Assembly (NCBI GenBank): GCA_041390365.1
Contig: JAWKQB010000003.1
Coordinates: 744,001-808,000, forward strand
DNA from: Syntrophotaleaceae bacterium
Lineage (GTDB): Bacteria > Desulfobacterota > Desulfuromonadia > Desulfuromonadales > Syntrophotaleaceae
Direction: 5' to 3'
DNA: 64,000 nt
This document shows positions 10,072-22,062 of the stretch, one piece after another. A program made the translations under genes and the position numbers. The notes beneath the pieces are model-generated. The model had not been told where the DNA came from. It was given only the letters and a program-made list of their open reading frames with translations, and did no database searches. Every line of letters starts with the position of its first letter. Within the stretch, counting starts at the first letter, position 1.

Positions 10072-11748
10072 TCAACGGGCCTCGCCGGCCAGAGCCTCCT
10101 GCAGGTTGACGGAATGGTTCTTGATCCGGCGCAGGGCGATGGCCATGTCGCTGAAGATAAGAGCCGACAGGGCGCCGCAGGAACCCGCTTTTATCCGGCT
10201 GAGATGAGCGTCGCGAATTGTATCCGCCAACTCGTTGAGCCGGCCCGCCTCTTCCCGCACGACATTTGTACTGTCGCTGTCTTCGCTCTCGAGAGTTTTT
10301 CCCACCAGGGTGAAAAAAGCAAGAACTCTGGCGTGGAATCTATCCAGATCATTCCATGCGTCTTCACTGAAATCGAGTTCGTTATTTTCCAGCCGCTTCA
10401 TGTATTTGGTAATCGACAGGGCATAGTCGGCGATCGATTCGAGCTCGTCGGCGGCGCGAATGTAGGCATAGGCCCGATCCGACTGGTCCATCCCCGAAGG
10501 ACCGGCCTGCATCAGGGAGACGGTAAAGGTGGTGATCTCCTTCTGCATGATATCCGTCTCATCTTCGATTGCTTTGATCTTCTGATAGTACCGTTCCCGC
10601 CCTTTGATGTCCCGCTGCATCAGGTTGCCCACAAGGGTCAGGGCTTCGTGGACATCCCCCTGCATCCGTTTGAGTTCCTCATGGACCATGGAAATACCCA
10701 TTGCGACCGGCATGCTGCCGGGCGGGCCGAAGTATTTGAAAGCCCCTTTTCCTCCCTTCAGGTTTTCCGGCACGATCCTGACCACCACCTTTTCCAGATA
10801 CTGGAGAAAAGGCAGCATGACCAGGGTCGCCGCAATGTTGAAAAAGGAGTGACCGAAGGCGATATGGGCGGCAACGTAGGGGCGGGCCCCGGAACTGTTT
10901 ACATAATCGGCCGCGCCGGGAACCATGGCCTCGACCATGTGGACGAAGGGGGTAAAGACCGAGATGATGATGAGGACCCCCAGGACGTTGAACATGCTGT
11001 GGGCCATGGCCGCGCGCCGGGCGGTAACGGTGCTGCCGAGGGCGGCGAGCTGGGCGGTGATGGTGGTGCCGATATTCTCCCCCAGCACCAGGGCGACGGC
11101 GGTCTGCATCGGTATGGCCCCCGTGGAAGCGAGGGCGATGGTGATGCCGAGCATCGCCGAGCTGCTCTGGATGACCATAGTCATCAAACAGCCGATGGCC
11201 ACGCAGCCGAGCAGACTCGGCAGCGTCCGGGCGTCGAGAAGGAGCATCAGGTTCCTGAAGCCTTCCGCGTCGCGCAGCGGCTTGAACGCGTCGCTCATGA
11301 TCTCCAGGCCGAAAAAGATCATTCCCAGGGCGACGAGAACCTTGGCGATGCCTGAAACCCGTTCGTTTTTAACGAAAAGCATCGGGAAGATGCCGAGGCC
11401 GACCAGCAGCAGGCCGTACTTGCCGATCTTGACCGCAAGAATCCAGCCGGTGATGGTGGTGCCGATATTGGCACCCAAAATGACGCCGATCGCCTGGCTC
11501 AGCTGCATCAGGCCCGCATTGGCCAGGCCGACGACCATGACTGTGGTGATCGACGAGGATTGGACAAAGGCGGTGACGCTCAGGCCGACCAGCACGGCCA
11601 GGATACGGTTGGTGGTGACGGAAGAGATGGCTTTTCGGATCAGCCCTCCCGAAAGCATCTGCAGGCTTTCCGACAGGAATTTCATCCCGAGGATGAAAAT
11701 CCCCAATCCGCCCAGAACTGTGTAGCCCATCTTGAAAGGTTCGATCAT
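10072..11748 (-). CDS. Na+/phosphate symporter with C-terminal PhoU-like domain (NptA type)
   Basis: A 558-residue inner membrane protein. The first 330 residues carry the duplicated Na/Pi cotransporter repeat, with the QSSS motifs characteristic of the family (AFVQSSSITTVMVVGL and MVIQSSSAMLGITIAL) and paired GANIGTTIT / GENIGTTIT loops. The last 220 residues are helical and resemble PhoU, which in this family is thought to modulate uptake. The start at 11748 has only a weak GAGAG upstream. It converges on katG and diverges from the TetR gene. No pho regulon genes are nearby, so the physiological ion is inferred from family only. Confidence 0.9.
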   Translation of the reverse strand: MIEPFKMGYTVLGGLGIFILGMKFLSESLQMLSGGLIRKAISSVTTNRILAVLVGLSVTAFVQSSSITTVMVVGLANAGLMQLSQAIGVILGANIGTTITGWILAVKIGKYGLLLVGLGIFPMLFVKNERVSGIAKVLVALGMIFFGLEIMSDAFKPLRDAEGFRNLMLLLDARTLPSLLGCVAIGCLMTMVIQSSSAMLGITIALASTGAIPMQTAVALVLGENIGTTITAQLAALGSTVTARRAAMAHSMFNVLGVLIIISVFTPFVHMVEAMVPGAADYVNSSGARPYVAAHIAFGHSFFNIAATLVMLPFLQYLEKVVVRIVPENLKGGKGAFKYFGPPGSMPVAMGISMVHEELKRMQGDVHEALTLVGNLMQRDIKGRERYYQKIKAIEDETDIMQKEITTFTVSLMQAGPSGMDQSDRAYAYIRAADELESIADYALSITKYMKRLENNELDFSEDAWNDLDRFHARVLAFFTLVGKTLESEDSDSTNVVREEAGRLNELADTIRDAHLSRIKAGSCGALSALIFSDMAIALRRIKNHSVNLQEALAGEAR

Positions 11749-11950
11749 TTTCCGGCTCTCAAAGGTTCGGGTTGACGAAGGCGCAACTCGGCAGGGAAGA
11801 ATTAATACATTGACGCTCGGCGTGCAAGTCTTTTTCGAAGATAATTGTATTCTGTTGATCCGTTCTGATCTTGTGGCTGCTCCGAACCGCCGCCGCAGCG
11901 ATGGATGCAGAGGTTGCAGCCTCCTGTCTGCTCATCGGCTCAATCAACGA

Positions 11951-12001
11951 GACCGGCTGCTTGACAAGGCAGAGCTATCCCTTAAAATTGACCAGCCGGT
12001 C
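11951..12001 (+). promoter_or_regulatory. tetR promoter flanked by inverted repeat
   Basis: TTGACA (11961-11966), 17-base spacer, AAAATT (11984-11989). The promoter sits between GACCGGCT (11951-11958) and its exact reverse complement AGCCGGTC (11994-12001). The right copy is itself part of GACC-AGCC-GGTC, a TetR-operator-like palindrome. The position suits autorepression. Confidence 0.5.
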
Positions 12002-12026
12002 GGTTTTTAACAAAAAGGGGTGCGGT

Positions 12027-12626
12027 GTGGCGACAAAAGGCGACAGAACGCGGGAAAGAATCCTCGCAGAGGCCTCCCGGCTCATTCTCTGCAAGGGTCT
12101 CACCGCCACAACAGTTCATGACCTGATGGCTGCCACCGGATTGCGCAAGGGAAGCCTGTACTTTCACTTTCCGAACAAGCAGGATATCTGTCTGGAAGTG
12201 TTGCGGCAGGCGGGCCTTCAATTCATGGCTTTTCTGGACAGGACCCTCTCCGGTGACAGCCCCGGTGGCTGCCTCGACCATTTCTTTCGCGAAGCTCTCG
12301 AACTTCACCGTCAAAACCGTTTCATAGGCGGCTGCCTGTTCGGCAACACCGCTCTTGAGGCCAGCGACACGGATCCCGAGGCTGCCGCGCTGGTGGCCGG
12401 AATTTTTGCCGACTGGATTTCCAGAATCCAGAAGGTCGTGGAATCGGCCCAGGAGACGGGTCAGGTCCGGAGCGACCTGCCGGCCCGTGAGTTGGCTGAA
12501 TTCGTCGTGGCAGCCGTCGAGGGAGGGATCATGCAAGCCCGTCTGATCAAGGATGAGAAGCCGATGGCGCGCTGCCTGGATGTCCTGAGAACCACTCTGG
12601 AGCTGAGAATTAGCTCTTCCGCATGA
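12027..12626 (+). CDS. TetR/AcrR family transcriptional regulator
   Basis: A 199-residue repressor-type protein. The N-terminal helix-turn-helix is canonical (RTRERILAEASRLILCKGL, then TTVHDLMAATGLRKGSLYFHFPNKQDICLEVL). The C-terminal part (GCLFGNTALEASDTDPEAA and VVAAVEGGIMQARL) resembles the TetR_C domain of the AcuR/YcdC-like group. The start is GTG 12027, 6 bases after AAGGGG; longer readings upstream run through the promoter. The stop codon overlaps the ribosome site of the next gene, so regulator and flavoenzyme form one operon, presumably repressed by this protein until an unknown ligand binds. Confidence 0.88.
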   Translation: MATKGDRTRERILAEASRLILCKGLTATTVHDLMAATGLRKGSLYFHFPNKQDICLEVLRQAGLQFMAFLDRTLSGDSPGGCLDHFFREALELHRQNRFIGGCLFGNTALEASDTDPEAAALVAGIFADWISRIQKVVESAQETGQVRSDLPARELAEFVVAAVEGGIMQARLIKDEKPMARCLDVLRTTLELRISSSA

Positions 12627-12638
12627 AGGAGCGATCTG

Positions 12639-14816
12639 ATGAGCTTTCGCACCCATTCAAAAGGAGTCTGCAGCGTGGAAAGGCTGAGTACGAAAATCTC
12701 TTTTCTTGTGATGATACTGATTTTGGTCGGTCTGTTTTTCGCCCTGGACTTCGATCGCTTTCTGACCCTCGAATATCTGAAGAGCCGGCAGGAAACCCTC
12801 CAGGTCTTCTTCTCTGCTCACAGAGCAATCGCCCTTTCCACCTACTTTCTCCTCTATGTTCTGGTCACGGCCCTCTCCCTGCCCGGAGCGGCCGTCCTGA
12901 CCCTGGCGGGTGGAGCTCTGTTCGGCTTTCTGCCCGCTCTCGTCGTCGTCTCCTTCGCCAGCAGTATCGGCGCCACCCTGGCTTTCCTGGTCAGCCGATT
13001 CCTGCTGCGCGACTGGGTGCAGGCGCGCTTCAGCAAGCGTCTTCAGGCCATCAACGCCGGGGTGAAAAGGGAAGGGGCATTTTATCTCTTCACCCTGCGC
13101 CTGGTGCCGATTTTCCCCTTCTTCGTCATCAATCTGGCCATGGGCATGACGCCGATGTCGACTCTCACCTTCTACTGGGTCAGCCAGGTCGGAATGCTGC
13201 CGGGTACGGCGGTTTACGTCAATGCCGGCACCCAGCTCGGGGAAATCCAGAGCCTTTCGGGCATCCTTTCTCTCGATCTGATTCTCTCCTTCGCCCTTTT
13301 GGGGCTTTTTCCCCTGATCACCAAGAAGGGATTGAACTTTTACAACTCCCGTCGCGTGCTAAAAGCCTACAAAAAGCCGAGCAGGTTCGACTACAACCTG
13401 GTGGTTATCGGTGCAGGGTCGGCCGGTTTGGTCGCCTCCTATATTGCGGCGGCAGTGAAAGCCAGGGTGGCGCTGATCGAAAAGCACAAGATGGGGGGTG
13501 ACTGCCTGAACACCGGCTGTGTACCGAGCAAGGCGCTGATCCGATCCGCCAAGATGCTCGCTTACGGCCGCCGGGCCGAGGAATTCGGCTTGTGCAGGAC
13601 CGAACCCGATTTCGATTTTGCCAGGGTGATGGACCGGGTGCATCGCGTGATCGGCAAGGTCGCGCCCCACGACTCGGTGGAGCGCTACACGTCTCTGGGG
13701 GTGGAATGCCTGAAGGGAGATGCGAAGATTACCTCTCCCTGGACCGTCGAATTGAATGGGCAAGCGATCACCACCCGTGCCATCGTCGTCGCCACCGGCG
13801 CCAGCCCCCTGGTCCCTCCCATCGAGGGGCTCGATCAGGTTGAGTACCTGACTTCGGAGAACCTCTGGCAGTTGCGTACGCTGCCCAAAAGGCTGGTCGT
13901 CCTCGGCGGCGGTCCGATCGGGAGCGAGTTGACTCAGGCCTTTGCCCGCTTCGGCGCATCGGTCACCCAGGTCGAAATGGGCCCTCGCATTTTGAGCAAG
14001 GAGGATGAAGACGTCTCCGAATTTATCCGCAAGCGTTTCGAAGCCGAGGGGGTGAGGGTGCTGACCGGACATATGGCGAAGAGGATCAAGCTCGAAGGCG
14101 ATCAGAAGGTGCTGATCTGTGAAAGTGATGGCCGCCAGGTAGAGATCGCCTTCGATGCCATTCTGGTGGCCGTGGGGCGGAAAGCGAATACCAAAGGTTT
14201 CGGCCTGGAGGAGCTGGGCGTGCATCTGGAGAAGCGCGGCACAGTCGAGACCGACCCTTTTTTGCGCACCAATATCCCCAATATCTTTTGCGCCGGGGAT
14301 GTGATCGCCCCCTACCAATTTACGCATACCGCAAGCCACGAGGCCTGGTATGCGGCGGTCAACGCTCTGTTCGGCCAGTTCAAAAAATTTCGGGCCGATT
14401 ACAGCGTCATTCCATGGTGCACCTTCACCGATCCGGAGGTGGCCCGGGTGGGGTTGAGCGAAGCCGAGGCCCGGGAGAAGAAGGTCGATGTCGACATCGC
14501 ACGCTTCGAATTGGAGGAACTCGATCGGGCTATTGCCGAAGGGGAAGAGGAAGGCTGGGTCAAGGTGCTGACCCCGCCCGGAAAGGACAAGATTCTCGGA
14601 GTGACCATCGTCGGGGCCCATGCCGGGGACCTGCTGGCCGAGTTCGTCCTGGCCATGAAGCATGGTATCGGCCTGAACAAGATCCTGGCAACCATCCATG
14701 CCTACCCCACTCTGGCTGAAGCCAACAAAATGGCGGCAGGAGCCTGGAAAAAACAGCATGTGCCGGAACGGTTGCTGGGATGGCTGGAGCGCTATCACGC
14801 CTGGCGCAGAGAATGA
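12639..14816 (+). CDS. TVP38/TMEM64 membrane domain fused to mercuric-reductase-like FAD disulfide oxidoreductase
   Basis: A 725-residue fusion. Residues about 15-235 form a DedA/TVP38-like membrane module with several hydrophobic helices (GAAVLTLAGGALFGF; LRLVPIFPFFVINLAMGM). From about 248 a complete class I pyridine nucleotide-disulfide oxidoreductase follows: FAD site VVIGAGSAGLVAS, redox pair Cys289/Cys294 in GGDCLNTGCVPSK, NAD(P)H site VVLGGGPIGSELTQAF, FAD segment NIFCAGDV and a C-terminal dimerisation domain with HAYPTLAEANK. It lacks the N-terminal HMA domain and the C-terminal cysteine pair of true MerA, so mercury is not a likely substrate. It should sit in the inner membrane with the flavoenzyme in the cytoplasm. 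AAGGAG lies 7 bases before the start. Such fusions occur in other proteobacteria; their role is unsettled. Confidence 0.9.
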   Translation: MSFRTHSKGVCSVERLSTKISFLVMILILVGLFFALDFDRFLTLEYLKSRQETLQVFFSAHRAIALSTYFLLYVLVTALSLPGAAVLTLAGGALFGFLPALVVVSFASSIGATLAFLVSRFLLRDWVQARFSKRLQAINAGVKREGAFYLFTLRLVPIFPFFVINLAMGMTPMSTLTFYWVSQVGMLPGTAVYVNAGTQLGEIQSLSGILSLDLILSFALLGLFPLITKKGLNFYNSRRVLKAYKKPSRFDYNLVVIGAGSAGLVASYIAAAVKARVALIEKHKMGGDCLNTGCVPSKALIRSAKMLAYGRRAEEFGLCRTEPDFDFARVMDRVHRVIGKVAPHDSVERYTSLGVECLKGDAKITSPWTVELNGQAITTRAIVVATGASPLVPPIEGLDQVEYLTSENLWQLRTLPKRLVVLGGGPIGSELTQAFARFGASVTQVEMGPRILSKEDEDVSEFIRKRFEAEGVRVLTGHMAKRIKLEGDQKVLICESDGRQVEIAFDAILVAVGRKANTKGFGLEELGVHLEKRGTVETDPFLRTNIPNIFCAGDVIAPYQFTHTASHEAWYAAVNALFGQFKKFRADYSVIPWCTFTDPEVARVGLSEAEAREKKVDVDIARFELEELDRAIAEGEEEGWVKVLTPPGKDKILGVTIVGAHAGDLLAEFVLAMKHGIGLNKILATIHAYPTLAEANKMAAGAWKKQHVPERLLGWLERYHAWRRE

Positions 14817-14820
14817 GCAA

Positions 14821-14834
14821 GTGTCCGCGGACAC
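14821..14834. other. 14-bp perfect palindrome after the fusion gene
   Basis: GTGTCCGCGGACAC directly follows the stop at 14814-14816. It has no T-run, so it is only weakly supported as a terminator; it could be part of a transcription-end hairpin between the two convergent genes. Confidence 0.35.
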
Positions 14835-14966
14835 CAGGCCTGAAATGGAAGAGAAACACCGCTAAAAAACATCAGCAAATACGAACGGCGGCACTTGATG
14901 GCATCGACGGCAGCATCGATTGGCTCTGTCTGCCCTGTCTCGATTCGCCGAAAGACGGGAAGGAGA

Positions 14967-17036
<2,070 letters not shown>

Positions 17037-17044
17037 AACGCCTT

Positions 17045-20030
17045 TCACTCCGTCGATTGCAGGGTCTGGCCAAAGGAGAGGAGAATCAGCTTGCGCTTCT
17101 CTTCACCCCGATCGATACGGCGGGCATTGACCAGCATGGTTTTTACGCCAAGGCCCGGAAATTCTGCCTCCACCCTATAGTCGCGAATTTCTGTGTTTTT
17201 CGGCACCACATCCTCCAGCAGGCTGCGCAGCGACGGAATATCCCACTGCCGGCCGCCGAGATCGTAGACCTTGATCTTTTCGGTGGATTTTTTCTTAACC
17301 TGGAAGAAATCGTAGAAGGCCTGGTTGGCTTCGCGCACCGTCAGGTCCTCCTCCAGCACCAGCAGCGGTTCCCGCATGGTCTCCAGGATGCTTTCGACGA
17401 GAATTTTTCTTTCCTGGGCCTCGGCTTCCATCTCCTTGCTGTGGGTGATTTCGGCCAGGCTCATAACCACCCCGGCGATGACGTTTTTGGCCGTGCGATA
17501 GGGCTGGATGCGCACCTCGAACCACTGCCCCTCCTTCGACCTCACCTCCCGTTTGCACCGCTCCAGGGTCTTGAGCACCCCGTCCAGATCCCGGGTCAGC
17601 TCATCGTAATTCAGGACCGAAGAGATGTCGGTAATGGGGCGCCCCAAGTCCCGTTCCATGAAACGGAACAGGCGGGTGGCGGCGGGGGTGAAGCGCTGCA
17701 GACGCAGCCGGCTGTCGAGGATGACGGTGCAGATGTCGGAAGCGGCGAACAGGTTGTGGATGTCGTCGTTGGCCCGGGCCATCTCCTCGTTCTTGCGCTG
17801 CAGCTCGGAGTTGACCGTCTCCAGCTTCTCGTTGGTGCTCTGCAGTTCCTCCCGAGAGGTCTCCATCTCCTCGTTGGTGCTCTGCAGTTCCTCGTTGTTG
17901 GCCTGCAGTTCCTCGTTGGTGCTCTGCAGCTCCTCGTTGATGGTCTCCAGTTCCTCGATGGTCGCCTGCAGATCCTGACGGGTGGAGTAGAGTTCGCGCT
18001 GCAGGGCGGCCACCCTCGAGTCGGACTCCTCGTCGCCGATGGGGAGGATCTCCGCCTCCTGTTCCTGAAAGGTGATCAGGTAGAATTCTCCCGCACCCCC
18101 GGGCACCCGGCGGGCGGCCAGATCGACGAGCAGCAGCCGGTGGTCGAGAAAGACCCTCGCCCCCTTGCGTGCGACACGGTTTTTGCGCTTGCGGACCTGC
18201 TCCAGCAGGGTCTCCAGTTCGCCGCCGAGTTCGCTGCGGGCCATCCGCACCAGGTTGAAGACCGCCTCCCCGCGGGGAGGGGTCAGGTAGCGGCCGGTAT
18301 CGCCGTGGAAGTAGAGGATGCGCCCTTCGCCGTCGACCAGGACCCCCTGGAGGGGCGTATTCCTCGACGATCGCTTTTTCCACCAGTTCCCGCACCGAAG
18401 CCCGTTGTTTCTTTTCTTCCTCAACAGGCCTTCCCGGGACAAAATCTTCCCGTTTTTCTTCGGGGCGGTAGGCGATGGTGGTGCGCCCGAGGATGGTGAA
18501 GACTTCGTGGTGCCGTTCGGGACTGGCGGGACGGGCGCGAAAAAGCTTCCATTTTCGGTGGACGACATTGAACAGATCGTGGAATTCGCCGACGTCCTCG
18601 GAGGTGCCGAGAAACAGAAGCCCCCCCTGTCTGAGGCTGTAGTGCAGCAGGGGCAGAACCTTTTTCTGCAGCTGCTGATCCATGTAGATGAGCAGGTTGC
18701 GGCAACTCACCAGATCGAGGTTGCTGAAGGGGGGATCGCTGGCGAGGTTGTGGGGGGAGAAGATGACCATTTCCCGCAGTTGGCCGGAAATTTTGTACAA
18801 ACCGGAGCTGCGGCTGAAGTAGCGGCGCAGGCGAGTTTCATCCATCTCCCCGGCGATGCTCTCCGGGTAGACCCCCTCCCGCCCGACCTGCAGGCTCTGG
18901 GTGTTGATATCGGTGGCAAAGATCTTGACCTGGAACTGCCGCTCCATCCTGTCCATCAGCTCCAGCAGCACGATGGCGATGGAGTAGGCCTCCTCGCCGG
19001 TGGCACACCCCGGCACCCAGACCCGCACCGGCCGGTCGGCGGGATGTTCCTTGAGCATCTCCTCCAGTTCATTCTCCAAGGTGGCGAAAGCCTCCAAATC
19101 GCGGAAAAAGCTGGTGACGTTGATCAGCAGATCGACGAACAGGGCCTGGGCCTCGGCTCCGTCGCGGCGCAGGAAGCTGAGGTAGTCTTCGAGGCGCTCG
19201 AAGCGGTGCAGGGCCATGCGGCGCTCTATGCGGCGGCGCAGGGTGTTCTTCTTGTAACGGGAGAAATCGTGGCCGGTGGCTTTCTGCACCAGGTAGAGGA
19301 TCTGATTGATCCCTTGTTCCAGAGCATTTTCGGCCCGGGCCTGCATAAGTTCCCGCCGGGTCTTGCGCGATTGGAGGCGAAACTCCACCAGCTGGCGCCC
19401 CATCTCCTCCACAGGCAGGATGAAGTCCACCAGGCCAGTCTCTATGGCGGAGTGAGGCATCCCTTCGTATTGGGCCTGCTGCTCTTCCTGAGCCATTACC
19501 AGGCCGCCGGCGGCATTGATCGCCCGCAGTTCCTGGGCTCCGTCGCTTCCGGCCCCGGAGAGGATGATGCAGACGGAATTCTCTCCGAAGGCCTCGGCCA
19601 TGTTGAAGAAGAACCTGTCGATCAGCCGCAGCGGGTGGCCGGCGATCTCGATTAATATCAGTTTCCCCTCGCGGACCTCGAGGTATCGGTTCGCCGGGCG
19701 GATGTAGATCCGGTCGGGTTCGACTTCCTGGTTTTCCTTAATTTCCACCACCGGCAGATCGGTGTATTCCTGCAGAAGGGACCCCATGATGCTCTCCCGC
19801 CGGGGGTCGAGATGCTGCAGGATGATGAAAGCCATTCCCGGTGACTCGGGCAGGTGGCGCAAGAATCCTTCCAGGGCGTGCAGCCCCCCGGCCGAGGCGC
19901 CGACGGCGACGACGGGAAAGCTCTCCTCGGATGTTTCCTGCTTGTCCTCCACGGCCTTTTTGCCCTTTTTCGGCTTTTTCTCCTCGGTCTCTTCCGCCGG
20001 GGACTGGGGTTTTTCTTCCTTTTCCTTCAT
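17045..20030 (-). pseudogene. CheB-CheR-PAS fusion, interrupted by a +1 frameshift
   Basis: Read through one frameshift this encodes about 994 residues. CheB methylesterase part: catalytic Ser in VGASAGGLHALE, His in IILQHLDPRRES, Asp in LSGAGSDGAQELRAI. CheR methyltransferase part: GHDFSRYKKNTLRRRIERRM, SAM site WVPGCATGEEAYSIAIVLLE, then SCRNLLIYMDQQLQKKVLP. A coiled coil with repeated EELQSTNEELQ units is followed by two PAS-like domains. At a run of five C (18343-18347, plus strand) the first frame passes from EEYAPPG into nonsense, while the second frame resumes with GVLVDGEGRILYFHG. Removing one base restores a continuous protein. It is either a true frameshift or a homopolymer sequencing error; the intact downstream frame (17045-18342) argues for a recent event or error. 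Start 20030 has AGGAG upstream. Confidence 0.88.
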
Positions 20031-20081
20031 GAACTCACTCCTGGAACCGTTGCTTCAAGATCTCTGTGTCCATCCTGAATG

Positions 20082-21089
20082 TTAACTTTCGAAAGACGTT
20101 GGGTCGCTACCCAGCAAAACCTTGCGGATCGCCGCGACATGCTGCTCGGTTTCGGCGGCCTTGGCATCCCAGTTCTCACAAGACTGGTCCCGCAGCCGGG
20201 CCTTTTCGGCCAGCCCGCGCAGGAAGCGGGCCCGCTCGTCAAGAGTGCGCAGAGCGACCCACAAGGCCTGCTCGGCCGCTTCGCTTTGGCTCGCCAGCAA
20301 ATTCTCCTCGCTGTAGGCATGACCGACCGTGCAGCGGAATCGCACGATCTTTTCTTCTTCGTCCATCTGCCAGAGCGGCCCGCCGCATTCGGGACAGCTG
20401 AGGGCCGTCGATTTGCCCGGGGCTTTCTTTCGTCCGAAACCAACCATGGATCTCTCCATCATCCGGCTTTCGAGTTTGAGTTCCTCCGGAACCTCCGGCG
20501 GCGGCGGAGCGGGCCGGCCGATTAGTCGGGGCAGCAATTCGCCGATGCCTCCGAGGGGAAGACAGTGGTCGGCGTCCACGGCCCGCAGGGCGCTTTGCGG
20601 CATTGCCGAATAGGGGGTCGACGAAGGTTCCAGAACCACCGTCAGACCGCCGCAGCGCTTGATGGCCGCAAGGCCGGCGGCGCCGTCGTCCAGATAGCCG
20701 GAAAGGATTACCCCGATCACCCGCGTGGTGCAGCACACGGCCGCCGACCGGAACAGAGGGTCGATGGCCGGACGGGTTCTGTTCTCCCTGGGGCCGCGGG
20801 ACAGCAGCACGGTGTCGTTGCGGATCAGCAGATGGTGATCGGGCGGGGCGACCGTCAGCGTGCCCGGCTGCCAAACGTCTCCCGTACGAGCCGACCGCAC
20901 CGGCAGCCGGCTTCGCCGACTCAGGACCGCCCCCAGGTCGCCGGAACTCGAAGCCGCGGTATGAATGACGGCAAAGAAGGCGGCGGGAAGATCGGGCGGC
21001 AATTCGGCCAGCAGGGATTTCAAACCCTCGATGGCTCCCATGGACCCGCCGATAACGACGATGTCACGAGTCATGTCCGCTGATTTCAT
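20082..21089 (-). CDS. Orphan CheB-type protein-glutamate methylesterase with C-terminal zinc-ribbon-like segment
   Basis: A 335-residue protein. Residues 1-190 are a CheB catalytic domain: nucleophile Ser in VVIGGSMGAIEGL, His in FAVIHTAASSSGD, Asp in ILSGYLDDGAAGLAAI. No receiver domain precedes it, so it is not a classical CheB. After a proline-rich linker, the C-terminal part has CPECGGPLW and VRFRCTVGHAYS, a cysteine/histidine arrangement common in orphan CheB proteins, followed by a helical tail. ATG 21089 is preceded by AAGGCGG. It is the first gene of the operon with the CheB-CheR-PAS fusion and the hybrid kinase. No chemotaxis core genes (cheA, cheW, mcp) are in the window, so the target is likely something other than flagellar chemoreceptors. 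Confidence 0.88.
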   Translation of the reverse strand: MKSADMTRDIVVIGGSMGAIEGLKSLLAELPPDLPAAFFAVIHTAASSSGDLGAVLSRRSRLPVRSARTGDVWQPGTLTVAPPDHHLLIRNDTVLLSRGPRENRTRPAIDPLFRSAAVCCTTRVIGVILSGYLDDGAAGLAAIKRCGGLTVVLEPSSTPYSAMPQSALRAVDADHCLPLGGIGELLPRLIGRPAPPPPEVPEELKLESRMMERSMVGFGRKKAPGKSTALSCPECGGPLWQMDEEEKIVRFRCTVGHAYSEENLLASQSEAAEQALWVALRTLDERARFLRGLAEKARLRDQSCENWDAKAAETEQHVAAIRKVLLGSDPTSFES

Positions 21090-21267
21090 TTTTTGTCCGC
21101 CTTTGTAAATACTTAAAGAGTGTACTTCATATAGATAAGGGAAGAAAGGGAAAGGTTGGATTAATTTTTCGGGAAACCAGGCCCAAGCAGGCCACGGTCG
21201 TGGGTCAACGGCAGATTTGACCCCTTCTACCTTCTATAGAAATATTCTATCTCTTCTGCGCGGCAAT

Positions 21268-22062
21268 TCACGTCCGCATTTTGTAGCCGTTGCCGATTAG
21301 AAGGGCGGCCCAGAAGAAGAGGACGACAGCCATGCCGCCGCTGATGGCGAAGGAGACGGTGAGAGGGATATCGCCGACGCCGAGGATGGCGTGGCGGAAG
21401 CCGTCGATGAGATAGAGCATCGGGTTGAAGCGGGAGACGTTGGCCCAGACCGGTGGCAGGATGGAGATGGGGTAGAAGACCCCACCCAGGTAGATCAGGG
21501 GCAGGATCAGGAAGTTGTTGAACATCGACAGGGAATCGAAGGTGTTGGCGTAGATGGAGGCGATCAGGCCGAATTGGGCGAACAGGAAGCTGGCCAGGGC
21601 GGCCATGGCGCAGGCGGCCCAGGGGTTGACCCAGGGCAGGGGCGAGAAGAAGACGGAGATGAACAGTACCGCCCCGCCGACCAGCAGGCCGCGCAGCATG
21701 GCGGCGAGGGTATAGGCCATGATGAACTGGGCCGGGGTGATCGGCGTCACCAGCAGGTCGACGATGTTGCCCAGATAGCGGGAGATCAGCAGCGAGGACG
21801 AGGTGTTGGCGAAACTGTTGTTGATGACCCCCATCAGGATCAGGCCCGGGATGACGAACTGGGCGTAGCTGAAGCCTTCGAGGACGGAAATCCTCTCGCC
21901 GAGGGTGGCGCCGAAGACGAAGAGATAGAGGGAGGCGGTGACGATGGGGGCCAGCAGGGTCTGGAAGGAGACCCGCAGGAAGCGCCGGACCTCCTTCTGC
22001 AGCAGGGTGGCGAAGGGGAGCCAGCCGACAAACCGGTCGGGACTGCGGTAACGGCCGATCAT
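21268..22062 (-). CDS. ABC-2 type transporter permease
   Basis: A 264-residue inner membrane permease with six hydrophobic segments and the ABC-2 signature near the C-terminus (LPLIYLGGVFYPISILPPVW, then FNPMLYLIDGFRHAILG). The true start is ATG 22062, overlapping the ATPase stop by 4 bases (ATGA); the open frame further upstream lies inside the ATPase gene. Together with the ATPase it forms a two-gene exporter of the NodJ/DrrB type. Substrate unknown: drugs, polysaccharide or lipid are typical of the family. Confidence 0.92.
   Translation of the reverse strand: MIGRYRSPDRFVGWLPFATLLQKEVRRFLRVSFQTLLAPIVTASLYLFVFGATLGERISVLEGFSYAQFVIPGLILMGVINNSFANTSSSLLISRYLGNIVDLLVTPITPAQFIMAYTLAAMLRGLLVGGAVLFISVFFSPLPWVNPWAACAMAALASFLFAQFGLIASIYANTFDSLSMFNNFLILPLIYLGGVFYPISILPPVWANVSRFNPMLYLIDGFRHAILGVGDIPLTVSFAISGGMAVVLFFWAALLIGNGYKMRT

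Noticed and set aside
12639..14816. Mercuric reductase (merA) identity
   Set aside because: The HMA domain and the C-terminal cysteine pair of MerA are absent, and no mer genes are near, so only the general flavoenzyme family is assigned.
17045..18342. Downstream half of the CheB-CheR-PAS gene as an independent gene
   Set aside because: It starts in the middle of the coiled-coil/PAS region without ribosome site, and its frame continues the upstream CheB-CheR protein after removal of one base.
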